A stretch of 64,000 nucleotides of DNA, from contig JAKSLF010000007.1 of the NCBI GenBank assembly GCA_024401355.1, positions 1 through 64,000 on the forward strand, read 5' to 3'. Below, piece after piece: positions 1 through 7,203 of the stretch (the stretch's first letter is position 1; each line of letters begins with the position of its first letter). A model generated the notes under the pieces. That model was not told the origin of the DNA, ran no database searches, and worked only from the letters and a program-made list of their open reading frames with translations. The position numbers were made by a program, and so were the translations under genes. This DNA comes from Bacteroidales bacterium (GTDB taxonomy: Bacteria > Bacteroidota > Bacteroidia > Bacteroidales > Marinilabiliaceae).

Positions 1-53
1 TGCGGGTGTTGGGAATCACGTGGGAAGAAGTGATGGCGGTAGAAGTAGAGTAG
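1..53 (+). CDS. 3' end of a gene cut by the window edge
   Basis: The third forward frame is open from the window edge to a TAG at 51-53 and ends in GITWEEVMAVEVE. Only 16 codons are visible, so no family can be named. A hairpin follows 13 bases after the stop, which fits a real gene end. It could also be a chance open frame. Confidence 0.3.
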   Translation, partial: RVLGITWEEVMAVEVE

Positions 54-66
54 AGGAAAATGAAAT

Positions 67-97
67 CATGCCATATCGTTGGAGGCGGTATGGCATG
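67..97. terminator. hairpin with 9-bp arms, possible terminator
   Basis: CATGCCATA (67-75) and TATGGCATG (89-97) are perfect inverted arms. The sequence after it (aattgttt) is only weakly T-rich, so the terminator role is an inference from its place between two genes. Confidence 0.4.
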
Positions 98-281
98 AAT
101 TGTTTACATATTTGCAAATTCTGCCTTTATATCATTTACAATGTAAGTGTCAGACATTAGTTGGTATCCGTATTGTGGGTCGTGTGTGTTTATAAAAACA
201 ATACAATTATTTTGTGTTTATGTGATTTGTGTTTATTTTTGTGCTGGTGATTTGTTGATTGTTATCCGAATAAAAAAGTCG

Positions 282-713
282 ATGTCGAGAGTTTATTTAA
301 TTATTGGTGTGGTAAGTAGCCTAGTTCTGTTTGTGCTCTGTTCGTGTGACGAAACTGAGTGTGGTAATGAACCTATTGAACATTTTTCCTTTAGGAATGA
401 ACTAGAGAAGTCTGTTGTAATAACTAGTGATAGAGGAAGTCTAGGATGCCATTCTGTAACAATCCATTCTGGTGAAACAGTATATAACGATACTATTGGA
501 ATGACATTTCACTATAAGCCTTGGGAATGTGAAAGGTCGATAATTATTGGAGATAGCGTGATTTGTCTGCCACCAGTTCCTTCAGAAAGTAATGTTTACA
601 TGTATGATTGGCAGAATAGGGCAGAAGAAATCATTGTCAATAGTTATACGACAGAATATCGCTATGTGATCAATACAGAATGGATACAGCTCACTCTCGA
701 AGAAATGAGGTAG
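282..713 (+). CDS. hypothetical lipoprotein, 143 aa
   Basis: The open frame begins earlier (147), but the ATG at 282 gives a protein with a proper lipoprotein signal: MSRVYLIIG, a hydrophobic run, then FVLCSCDE with a Cys near residue 21. The mature part is about 120 residues, with several Cys and aromatic residues and a predicted beta-rich character. I do not recognise a family. It faces the YjbR-like gene convergently, with its stop one base from the neighbour's. The leader is seen directly; export to the periplasmic or outer-membrane face is inferred from it. Confidence 0.65.
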   Translation: MSRVYLIIGVVSSLVLFVLCSCDETECGNEPIEHFSFRNELEKSVVITSDRGSLGCHSVTIHSGETVYNDTIGMTFHYKPWECERSIIIGDSVICLPPVPSESNVYMYDWQNRAEEIIVNSYTTEYRYVINTEWIQLTLEEMR

Positions 714-714
714 T

Positions 715-1086
715 TTAATTCTTTAGTTTCTCCCTTACTGCTTTCGGTAGTTTTGAGACTACGAGGTCATAGGACTCTTTTATCCATGCTTTTACCAGGT
801 CGGCTTCGAGTGCGTCATAATAGACATCGCTCCAATGTGTCTTGTTCCAATGCCAGGCAGGAGTTACGGATGTGTATTGTTCACGCAGTTCTTCGTTTCT
901 TTCGGGTTGGAGTTTTAATGCAAAGCGTGGCTGTCCGTCTTTCATGTCGTGCTTGCCTCCACCGAGCCACAGGCACAGGAAAATCTTGCCTTCGATGCGA
1001 AAAGTTATGATGTCGTCGCCAAATGGCTGGTCCTCGGTTACCCCCTTGATGGAGAGTGTGTAGTCTCTTACCTCTTCGATGTTCAT
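715..1086 (-). CDS. MmcQ/YjbR family protein
   Basis: A 123-residue protein with the family layout: an N-terminal helix with the motif GVTEDQPFGDDIITFRI, a central KHDMKDGQPRFALKLQPE stretch, then WHWNKTHWSDVYYD and a C-terminal helix. Members of this family have a compact double-wing fold and are described as DNA-binding-like, with no established reaction. The length matches the family. It lies 12 bases after the HD-domain gene on the same strand, so the run ThpR, HD protein, YjbR is probably one transcript. Confidence 0.85.
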   Translation of the reverse strand: MNIEEVRDYTLSIKGVTEDQPFGDDIITFRIEGKIFLCLWLGGGKHDMKDGQPRFALKLQPERNEELREQYTSVTPAWHWNKTHWSDVYYDALEADLVKAWIKESYDLVVSKLPKAVREKLKN

Positions 1087-1098
1087 GTATTCTAACGA

Positions 1099-1605
1099 TT
1101 AGTTTGCTTCATACATCTCGTCAATCATCTTCAGTCCGCTACTGGTCTTGAAGATGCTGTTCCTTACCTTGCGTATGGCCTCTTTTGATTCGTTGTCTTC
1201 AAACAGGTTGACCAGGAAATCGGCCTCTATGAGTATCTGATAGTCAATATCGTCAGATGCATGATAAGTGTGGTGATGTGCTATGAGCCAGCAGATGCGT
1301 TCTATCTGCATGTCGGTATATCCACCAAGAGTGGTCAGCAACTCTCGGGCAACGGCCGGACCCTCTTGTTCCTGCAGCTTGCCATTCTGGTAGCCATACT
1401 TCTTCTCACTTGCCCTGATGCCAATATCGTGGACAAGAGCGGCACATTCGACGATGAACTGCGTCTGCTCGTCGAGTCCTTCTTCAAGCCCTATGAGTGA
1501 AGCGTAGGCGTGAACCTTGGTTGTATGCTGTATTCTCTTTGGGTCGCCATTGTTATAGCTTATCATGGCCAGCGCCAGCTGTTGTATCTTTGTCATCTTC
1601 TGCAT
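1099..1605 (-). CDS. HD-domain phosphohydrolase
   Basis: A 168-residue metal-dependent phosphohydrolase of the HD superfamily. It shows the ordered motifs H (IQHTTKVHAYA, about residue 26), HD (ALVHDIGIR, about 58) and a later HHH segment (LIAHHHTYHASDD), as in small uS/yqeK-like hydrolases. The substrate cannot be read from the sequence; nucleotides or small phosphomonoesters are usual for such proteins. Its ATG shares one base with the stop codon of the ThpR gene upstream (TAATG), a sign of translational coupling. Confidence 0.85.
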   Translation of the reverse strand: MQKMTKIQQLALAMISYNNGDPKRIQHTTKVHAYASLIGLEEGLDEQTQFIVECAALVHDIGIRASEKKYGYQNGKLQEQEGPAVARELLTTLGGYTDMQIERICWLIAHHHTYHASDDIDYQILIEADFLVNLFEDNESKEAIRKVRNSIFKTSSGLKMIDEMYEAN

Positions 1606-2099
1606 TATATCTCTGAATAAATAAGTTCTCCATTGATGCGTTCGGATTTCATTACGAAAATCTTTTCTACTCTGACGGATGCTTGCGGAACTTCAATTTC
1701 TTTTATGATTGCCGAGGGATGCTGCACCAATGATATGTGTGGAACGAACTCTGTCGTGCTGTATGTCACTCCATTGGCAGAGAGTCGCTCGCGCAGTTGC
1801 CTGGCCAGTGCGGTTGTTGGCTTTGGGTCTTTCAGTCCACACCATATTACTCCGGCCTTTGTCGGGAACGAGTCGAGATGTCCCAATGTTATATCAAACG
1901 GTTCGAAGTTAACTTCGTCCACCGCCTTGCGAATGGCAGGTAAATCGAAATTCTCGCCAATGAAAGCAAGCGTCAAGTGGAGATTGCCGCAAGGGCAGTA
2001 ATTTCCAGCAACGCCTCTTTTTTTCAAGGAGTTCTGGACGGCTACAAGTGATTGCTTGAAATCGTCGTTGAATCGTATAGCGATGAATATGCGAGCCAT
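1605..2099 (-). CDS. thpR: RNA 2',3'-cyclic phosphodiesterase ThpR
   Basis: A 164-residue member of the 2H phosphoesterase superfamily. Both catalytic HxTx-type motifs are present: HLTL at about residue 41 and HISL at about 121, spaced as in LigT/ThpR proteins. The start MARIFIAIRF is typical of the family. The protein opens 2',3'-cyclic phosphates on RNA ends and, in some members, ligates tRNA halves. It is the first gene of a three-gene minus-strand run. Confidence 0.88.
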   Translation of the reverse strand: MARIFIAIRFNDDFKQSLVAVQNSLKKRGVAGNYCPCGNLHLTLAFIGENFDLPAIRKAVDEVNFEPFDITLGHLDSFPTKAGVIWCGLKDPKPTTALARQLRERLSANGVTYSTTEFVPHISLVQHPSAIIKEIEVPQASVRVEKIFVMKSERINGELIYSEI

Positions 2100-2246
2100 T
2101 TGGATATGTCCTATAGTACAAAGGTAGTAAAAATGCTTGTATTATAAACGTTATGATGGATTAATATAGGGTGTTCCTAGGGTAGTCCTATTGCGAGAGT
2201 ACGTGTTTCGATATGTTTTGTGTCTGGATAAAAATGTGATGACGGT

Positions 2247-2267
2247 GTTATAAGAAACGCTTATAAC
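2247..2267. promoter_or_regulatory. LysR-type operator, 8-bp arms
   Basis: GTTATAAG, five bases, CTTATAAC: a perfect inverted repeat containing the T-N11-A core of LysR-type regulators. It ends 51 bases before the -7 box of the PTPS-like gene. A near-identical site lies 52 bases upstream of the desulfoferrodoxin -7 box (3607-3625). Activator binding is inferred. Confidence 0.6.
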
Positions 2268-2318
2268 GGATGCGGTCTGTTTGATTAACAGATGGGGAGA
2301 TAAGGTTTCGGAGCGTTG

Positions 2319-2326
2319 TAATTTTG
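2319..2326 (+). promoter_or_regulatory. -7 box TAATTTTG of the PTPS-like gene
   Basis: Matches the Bacteroidota TAnnTTTG consensus 46 bases before the ATG at 2373. No good -33 TTG is seen at the usual distance, which would fit an activator-dependent promoter. Confidence 0.55.
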
Positions 2327-2372
2327 TCATACAGATAAATGAAAAGTTTAACTGATTAAAAACTATTGTATC

Positions 2373-2942
2373 ATGAGAAGTATCACAACGCTAGAGTTGC
2401 AGTATGCTCATCGTTTCTATGGTTTCCAAGGAGAAGCGATGTATCTGCACGGGCACACGGGTATTCTCACCATAGAGGTGGAGGATGACGTGACGCCCAA
2501 AGTCAACATGGTCTATCCATGTAATGAAATCAAGAAAGTGGCATGGGACATATTGCGAAACTTTGACCATGCGCTTGTCATGCGAGAGGATGACCCATTG
2601 CTGCCAGCCATACTTGAAGTCTATGACAAGCAGGGAATTCGCAATGGGCACACCTTGAACACCATGAAAGGAGAAGCCTTCAAGACAAAGCTTGCTACGG
2701 CATATCCGGAATGTAGACTGGTAGTGACAAAAGAGACCATGACAGTAGAAGGAATGATAAAGATAGTCTATGACCTTCTTAAGGACAAACTACCGATAGC
2801 GAAACTTACATTCTCAAGTGGTGTTAACAAAGCCTCGCAGTGTTATGAAGTTAAAAAGCATCTGGACAAATGTCCGGTTTGTGGGGTAGAGCTTGACAAG
2901 AGTGGCAAGTGCCCTAAATGTGGCTGGAAGAAGAAAGCCTGA
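2373..2942 (+). CDS. PTPS/QueD-like protein with C-terminal zinc ribbon
   Basis: A 189-residue protein of the 6-pyruvoyl-tetrahydropterin synthase / 6-carboxytetrahydropterin synthase fold. The zinc ligands are visible in LQYAHRFYGF (about residue 13) and LHGHTG (about 29). The Cys normally four residues before HGH in QueD is Ala here (AMYLHGH), with a Glu next to it. The last 25 residues form a second metal site, CPVCG and CPKCG, absent from ordinary QueD. So the fold assignment is firm, but the reaction is uncertain: a queuosine- or pterin-related role is inferred. It has its own promoter and a likely LysR-type site upstream. Confidence 0.8.
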   Translation: MRSITTLELQYAHRFYGFQGEAMYLHGHTGILTIEVEDDVTPKVNMVYPCNEIKKVAWDILRNFDHALVMREDDPLLPAILEVYDKQGIRNGHTLNTMKGEAFKTKLATAYPECRLVVTKETMTVEGMIKIVYDLLKDKLPIAKLTFSSGVNKASQCYEVKKHLDKCPVCGVELDKSGKCPKCGWKKKA

Positions 2943-2972
2943 TTGGTTTAATTGATATGTGTTGTTGTGTGG

Positions 2973-3007
2973 TCCACCTTCTGCATTGTCGGGAGGTGGA
3001 TTTTTTT
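2973..3007 (+). terminator. rho-independent terminator of the PTPS-like gene
   Basis: TCCACCT (2973-2979) pairs with AGGTGGA (2994-3000), followed by TTTTTTT. Confidence 0.85.
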
Positions 3008-3024
3008 ATGCAGAAAGGAAAAAA

Positions 3025-3062
3025 GAGAAAAACGAGCAGATGACATCACGTCGTCTGCCCGT
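3025..3062 (-). terminator. rho-independent terminator of desulfoferrodoxin
   Basis: On the minus strand a long imperfect stem (3062-3051 with 3043-3032) is followed by TTTTTCTCTTTTTT. It lies about 65 bases beyond the desulfoferrodoxin stop. Confidence 0.75.
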
Positions 3063-3127
3063 TGAACCGACAAAAAAAAAGGATGTAGTTTGTTGTTGTC
3101 TAATGCGGATAATGATGAAACTATTTG

Positions 3128-3520
3128 TTATAGGCTAATGATGTCGGTTTTCCAAAGTCCGTGGATATTGCAGTATGCGTAGGCTGCAATAGGGGTGCCG
3201 AGACAGCAGAACGTAGCGCATGGTTCTTGAGTTGGCTCGAAGTAGTGGATACGTCCGCCGTGAGTAGTTTCGAGGAAGAGGAACTCGATGTGATGATTGG
3301 CAAGAGCTGGATGCAGTTTTGAGCCAACAGAGACCTTGACATTGTAGACATCGACTCGAATAACTACTGGGATGTGAGATTCGGCCTTGTCGGGATATTC
3401 TTTTGTGTTAGGAATGAGTTCCTGCATCTCATCGCCACAACATGACGGAGTGACCCCGCTGTCGACCGCCTTCATGATAACATTGCCACAAATGGGGCAG
3501 AAATAGAATTTTGTTGCCAT
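3128..3520 (-). CDS. dfx: desulfoferrodoxin (superoxide reductase)
   Basis: A 130-residue two-domain superoxide reductase that reduces superoxide to peroxide without making oxygen. The N-terminal desulforedoxin-like domain has CPICG and, about 17 residues later, a CC pair (Fe-S4 centre I). The C-terminal domain carries the His ligands (ESHIPVV, KLHPA, HHIEF) and CNIHGLW, whose Cys and His complete centre II. The open frame extends upstream, but the ATG at 3520 gives the standard MATKFYFCPICG start. A promoter lies 27 bases before it, with a LysR-type palindrome further upstream. The LysR gene is directly upstream on the same strand. Confidence 0.93.
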   Translation of the reverse strand: MATKFYFCPICGNVIMKAVDSGVTPSCCGDEMQELIPNTKEYPDKAESHIPVVIRVDVYNVKVSVGSKLHPALANHHIEFLFLETTHGGRIHYFEPTQEPCATFCCLGTPIAAYAYCNIHGLWKTDIISL

Positions 3521-3546
3521 AGTCGTAAGTATTATGATTGACATGA

Positions 3547-3554
3547 CAAAGATA
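3547..3554 (-). promoter_or_regulatory. -7 box TATCTTTG of desulfoferrodoxin
   Basis: Read on the minus strand, TATCTTTG matches TAnnTTTG, with TTG 20 bases upstream as a -33 element. The start codon follows 26 bases later. Confidence 0.7.
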
Positions 3555-3606
3555 GAGAAGGCAGATGCGAGCAGCAACTGGCAGTAATTAAAATGGAAGT
3601 CGGTTG

Positions 3607-3625
3607 TTATAAGAGAAACTTATAA
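3607..3625. promoter_or_regulatory. LysR-type operator, second copy
   Basis: TTATAAG, five bases, CTTATAA. It has the same arms and spacer length as the site at 2247-2267 and the same distance (52 bases) to a -7 box, here that of desulfoferrodoxin. Centred near -74, the usual zone for a LysR recognition site. Confidence 0.62.
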
Positions 3626-3658
3626 TAAGGCAATCAGAGGTATTATCAGCAGAATGTG

Positions 3659-4564
3659 CTATGAAAGAGAGAGTAGCATTTTGGCCTTAGGGACGGCGAT
3701 GTCCTTGAAAATCTGAAGCAGCTTTAGTGCGGCAACCTTGCGGTAGGAGTCGTTGGCAAAGAAGACATAGGACTTGACGGGAGTGGAGAGTTCGGTGACA
3801 TCAACAGCCTTGAGGTGAGAGTGTCCGATGATGGATTGAGGAGTAAGGATAGAGATGATGTCGGTGTCTTGGACGAGGTTGAGGATAGCATTGATGTCGT
3901 TGATAGTGGCACAAATGTTGAGTTGGCCGGTGTTGACACCAATCAGGCGTTGGAGTGCATTATTGTCGCGGACATCGTTTTCGGGAAGGACAAGCATCTG
4001 GCTACGGATATCGTCGAACGAGAGTGAATTGCGACAAGCGAGTGGATGGGAAGAACGCATGATAGCGCATAGTTTATAGTCGAGGAGATATTCATAGTCG
4101 AGTCCGTCGATATTGCCAGACGGCATGACAGAGAATACCAAGTCGAGTTCGTGGGCACGCAGTTTCTGCATCAGATTGTCGATAGTGGAATAGCAGACCG
4201 TAGTCTTGATATTCTTGTATGACTTAAGGAACTCGATGCCGGTTTCGCGGATGAAATACTCGTGAGAGGCAGTAAGACCGATGTTGAGATTGCCACATTG
4301 GAGAGCATTGAGGTCGTTGATGCGTGCCAGACAATCGTCGAAAGAATTGATCGTGGTGCGTGCATATTGAAGAAGAAGTTGTCCTCCTTCGGTGAGGACA
4401 ACTTGATGAGTATTGCGTGTAAAGAGTGGAATGTGAAGCTCGTCTTCGAGAGCGCGTATCTGCTGTGAGAGAGCGCTCTGCGAGAGGCAATGGCGTCGGG
4501 CAGCCTCGGAGAAGCTGAGAGTTTCGGCCACCGTGATGAAATATCTGAGTTGACGAGCTTCCAT
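3659..4564 (-). CDS. LysR family transcriptional regulator
   Basis: A 301-residue regulator starting MEARQLRYFITVAE; the upstream extension of the frame overlaps the previous gene and is not used. Residues 1-60 form the winged helix-turn-helix (SFSEAARRHCLSQSALSQQIRALEDEL), and the rest is a periplasmic-binding-like effector domain. The effector domain has Cys in YKLCAIMRSSHPLAC, but nothing like the OxyR C-x-x-x-x-x-x-x-x-C switch, so I do not call it OxyR. It starts 10 bases after the thioredoxin-like gene, so they are probably co-transcribed. Likely targets are the two T-N11-A palindromes at 2247 and 3607 (inference). Confidence 0.88.
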   Translation of the reverse strand: MEARQLRYFITVAETLSFSEAARRHCLSQSALSQQIRALEDELHIPLFTRNTHQVVLTEGGQLLLQYARTTINSFDDCLARINDLNALQCGNLNIGLTASHEYFIRETGIEFLKSYKNIKTTVCYSTIDNLMQKLRAHELDLVFSVMPSGNIDGLDYEYLLDYKLCAIMRSSHPLACRNSLSFDDIRSQMLVLPENDVRDNNALQRLIGVNTGQLNICATINDINAILNLVQDTDIISILTPQSIIGHSHLKAVDVTELSTPVKSYVFFANDSYRKVAALKLLQIFKDIAVPKAKMLLSLS

Positions 4565-4574
4565 TGCAGTAGAA

Positions 4575-6077
4575 TTATTCAGGTAGTTCGATGCCAAGAA
4601 TCTTGAAGCAATTGTCGCAGTCGCCCTCGATGTAGTCGAACTTGGTTGCGTCCATAGGCAGTGGTTCGAAAGTGGCGGTAACGTGGCTACCATGGCCAAT
4701 CATTCCTTCGACAAACTTGTCGAGTCCGATGCTAGATGAGATAACCTTGTATTGCTTGCCGTTGTAGTGGAGTGTTGATCCTGAACCGAAGCTAAAAGCT
4801 GGCGAGCAAGACAAGAAATCGATCACAGTAGAGTCGGCGTAGAGAGTCACCTTTTCGGCAATGAAAATACTGTTGATAGATTCGATTGGGGGATAGTTGA
4901 CTACCTTAGCATTGCCCTTTTTTTCAACCGATGTATTCCACTTGAAGGAACTGCTTTTGGTTATTGAGTTGAAAACCTTTTCGGGATATGCGCCCATCCA
5001 TTTGTCCTTCACAATACCGTCGGGCGAGAACAGGTAGAAATTAGGAATGCCCTTAATCTTGTAGATGCCGAAGATACCGCCATCTCCGTCGCGGTCGTTG
5101 AGGACTGGGAAACTTACACCATGGGCACGAGTATGCTCTTCGAATTGGCTCTTGGTGTCGTTGTTGACCGTCACGACATTGAAACTCATGTTTCCAGCCT
5201 TGTAGAGGAAGTCGAGAAGAGGTGAGATGATGAGACATGGTCCGCAGAAGTATGAGCTGAAATCGACAAGCAGATCCTTGCCTTTGAACTCTGCGAGATG
5301 GTGAAGGTTGCCGTCGATGTCATAGAGGTCGTAATCCTTCATTGTGTCGCCAATGTTGACAGGTTTGTTGAAGAGATTGGCTGTAATAGTCTTGCCATCG
5401 ACTGTTTGTTTGTCTTCTTCTGTGAGTCGGCTGTAGAGGTTGGTGAGTGATTCTATCAGTTCATTGTCGACTGTGGAAGAAGCCACGGCAGCCCTGGCCA
5501 TAATTGCATAATATTCGATCCAATATTCATCTTTAGGAAGAGTCTCCAATGTCTTCACGCGTAGTTTGTTATCGACATTGAGGAGCGAGTCGAATGCATG
5601 GTTCAATGCTTTCATGTCGGCTTCTGGATTGCTAGCCTGTGCATTGAGTTTTTTCATTTCGTCCTGTATTGCTTTTGACTTGTCATTTGCGAACATGACA
5701 TTGTAGAACTTCTGTCCGGGATGGTTGCTGTCATTGGTCCAGTCTTCAGGGTCGTTGCCGGTTCCTTTGACGTGAATTGTGCTGTTAGGGTAGAGATAGA
5801 CATTTGTACTTCCAAATTGTTCGTGTGTCTCGTTGTTTGTGACTACCACGCTAAAATAAGAAAGATTCTGCATCAAAGAGTCGCAAGTGAAAGTGCATTT
5901 GAATTTGTTGTCTTCAATCTTTTGCGTCAGGACACTTACTCCGCCGCGTCCTTCTACCTTAAAGAGGGTTACATTAAGTCCGTTGTTGAGTCCTGTGACA
6001 TCGAAATTGATTGTTGTCTGTGCTTTGCTGGCTACGACGGCAGCCAAAGCAACGATTAGGGTTAATATCCGTTTCAT
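4575..6077 (-). CDS. exported DUF4369/thioredoxin-like (TlpA-type) protein
   Basis: A 500-residue protein with an N-terminal signal (MKRILTLIVALAAVVASKAQ), a DUF4369-like beta domain (about 22-125), a helical linker, and a TlpA-like thioredoxin domain (about 242-375). The redox motif is FCGPC at 277-281, with Phe in place of the usual Trp; GIPNFYLFSPDG carries the cis-Pro. About 125 residues follow the thioredoxin domain, which is unusual. Such proteins are thought to handle disulfides in the periplasm, and the substrate is unknown. The gene has a TACTTTTG -7 box and precedes the LysR gene. A shorter paralogue lies at 7204-7929. Confidence 0.85.
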   Translation of the reverse strand: MKRILTLIVALAAVVASKAQTTINFDVTGLNNGLNVTLFKVEGRGGVSVLTQKIEDNKFKCTFTCDSLMQNLSYFSVVVTNNETHEQFGSTNVYLYPNSTIHVKGTGNDPEDWTNDSNHPGQKFYNVMFANDKSKAIQDEMKKLNAQASNPEADMKALNHAFDSLLNVDNKLRVKTLETLPKDEYWIEYYAIMARAAVASSTVDNELIESLTNLYSRLTEEDKQTVDGKTITANLFNKPVNIGDTMKDYDLYDIDGNLHHLAEFKGKDLLVDFSSYFCGPCLIISPLLDFLYKAGNMSFNVVTVNNDTKSQFEEHTRAHGVSFPVLNDRDGDGGIFGIYKIKGIPNFYLFSPDGIVKDKWMGAYPEKVFNSITKSSSFKWNTSVEKKGNAKVVNYPPIESINSIFIAEKVTLYADSTVIDFLSCSPAFSFGSGSTLHYNGKQYKVISSSIGLDKFVEGMIGHGSHVTATFEPLPMDATKFDYIEGDCDNCFKILGIELPE

Positions 6078-6596
6078 AAGTTACGTTTTTTTGTTGTTTA
6101 TTTGAATTGTCGAAGGCAAAAGTATGTAACATTTTTATAAAAACAAAGAAAAATGTAGATTTTTTACTATAACCATAGTAGATAACATTGGATACCCTTA
6201 TAAAGAATATATTATCCATACGGTATCCCTACGGAAAAATTGGCTGCATTAAAAAAAATATATTGTCTAACAAAAGTCAAGCAATTATGTTTGAATAAAC
6301 AAATGCTGGTTAAATAGATACAAATATTGATAAATAAACATAGTATATAATAGAGCGAGAAATGTTAAGTATTAACTTTGCGAATGATAACCAAAGGGGT
6401 GCAGAATGTTAACTGCGTAGAGAGTAGTAAAAAAGCAGAGAGTTGTGTGACGAGAATCCGTTTACCTTGGCGGATTTGACAACGTTTTGAAAAAGATTTT
6501 GTTTGTGGTGTGACGAAGTAACGAAAAAATCACTATAATTGCGGTAGAAAAACCGTTAGAATAGTAACGGGGAAGTAACACCAAAAACGATAAACA
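6078..6596. other. intergenic region between the thioredoxin-like and rubrerythrin genes
   Basis: 519 bases with divergent promoters. Minus strand: TACTTTTG -7 box at 6117-6124 for the thioredoxin-like gene, preceded by the palindrome TACTAT-AACC-ATAGTA (6165-6180). GGATACC (6190-6196) and GGTATCC (6222-6228) form a wider inverted repeat. Plus strand: TAACTTTG at 6373-6380 would give rubrerythrin a leader of about 210 bases. A second candidate (TATAATTG near 6534) lies close to the gene. A short hairpin CCGTTA/TAACGG lies near 6553-6570. Confidence 0.5.
6165..6180. promoter_or_regulatory. palindrome upstream of the thioredoxin-like gene
   Basis: TACTAT-AACC-ATAGTA, six-base perfect arms, 40 bases upstream of the minus-strand -7 box at 6117-6124. 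It differs from the T-N11-A sites at 2247 and 3607, so the bound regulator is unknown. Confidence 0.4.
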
Positions 6597-7139
6597 ATGG
6601 CAAACAAGTATTCAGGAACTCAGACAGAGAAGAACCTTGAGGCAGCATTTGCTGGTGAATCTCAGGCTCGAAACAAGTACACATATTTTGCATCTCGTGC
6701 AAAGAAGGATGGATATGAGCAGATAGCATCCATCTTCCAGGCAACAGCAGACAACGAGAAAGAGCATGCGAAGATGTGGTATAAGGAGTTACATAACGGA
6801 GTAGGCAATACGGCAGAGAACCTCAAGGATGCGGCTGATGGTGAAAACTATGAGTGGACAGACATGTATGAGGGCTTTGCGAAGACAGCGGAGAAGGAAG
6901 GTTTTCCAGAGCTGGCAAAGAAATTCCGTCTTGTAGCAGCGATAGAGAAGAGGCATGAGGAGCGCTATCGTGCCTTGTTGAAGAACATCGAGACAGCAAA
7001 GGTGTTTGAGAAGAGCGAAGTCAAGGTATGGGAGTGCAGAAACTGCGGTCATATCGTAGTAGGCACAAAGGCTCCAGAGGAGTGTCCGGTATGTGCACAT
7101 CCGCAGTCGTACTTTGAAGTGAGTGCAGAGAACTATTAA
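6597..7139 (+). CDS. rbr: rubrerythrin
   Basis: A 180-residue non-haem iron peroxidase of anaerobes. The ferritin-like four-helix domain (about 1-140) has the diiron ligands at E21, ExxH at 54-57 ([12 protein letters not shown]) and again in [11 protein letters not shown]. The C-terminal rubredoxin domain has CRNCG (147-150) and CPVC (163-166). It reduces hydrogen peroxide in the cytoplasm, complementing desulfoferrodoxin, whose product is peroxide. Single gene with a long leader and a strong terminator. Confidence 0.95.
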   Translation: MANKYSGTQTEKNLEAAFAGESQARNKYTYFASRAKKDGYEQIASIFQATADNEKEHAKMWYKELHNGVGNTAENLKDAADGENYEWTDMYEGFAKTAEKEGFPELAKKFRLVAAIEKRHEERYRALLKNIETAKVFEKSEVKVWECRNCGHIVVGTKAPEECPVCAHPQSYFEVSAENY

Positions 7140-7167
7140 TGACGAATCAATAGTTATTATAAAAGGA

Positions 7168-7201
7168 GAGCCGCATCGGGTGATGCGGCTCTTTTGTTTT
7201 T
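7168..7201 (+). terminator. strong terminator of rubrerythrin
   Basis: GAGCCGCATC (7168-7177), GGGT loop, GATGCGGCTC (7182-7191), then TTTTGTTTTT. The convergent gene's stop at 7204 adjoins it, so it may act on both strands. Confidence 0.92.
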
Positions 7202-7203
7202 AT

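Noticed and set aside
3659-4564. Naming the LysR regulator OxyR
   Set aside because: It is next to a superoxide reductase, but the paired redox cysteines of OxyR are not present at the right spacing.
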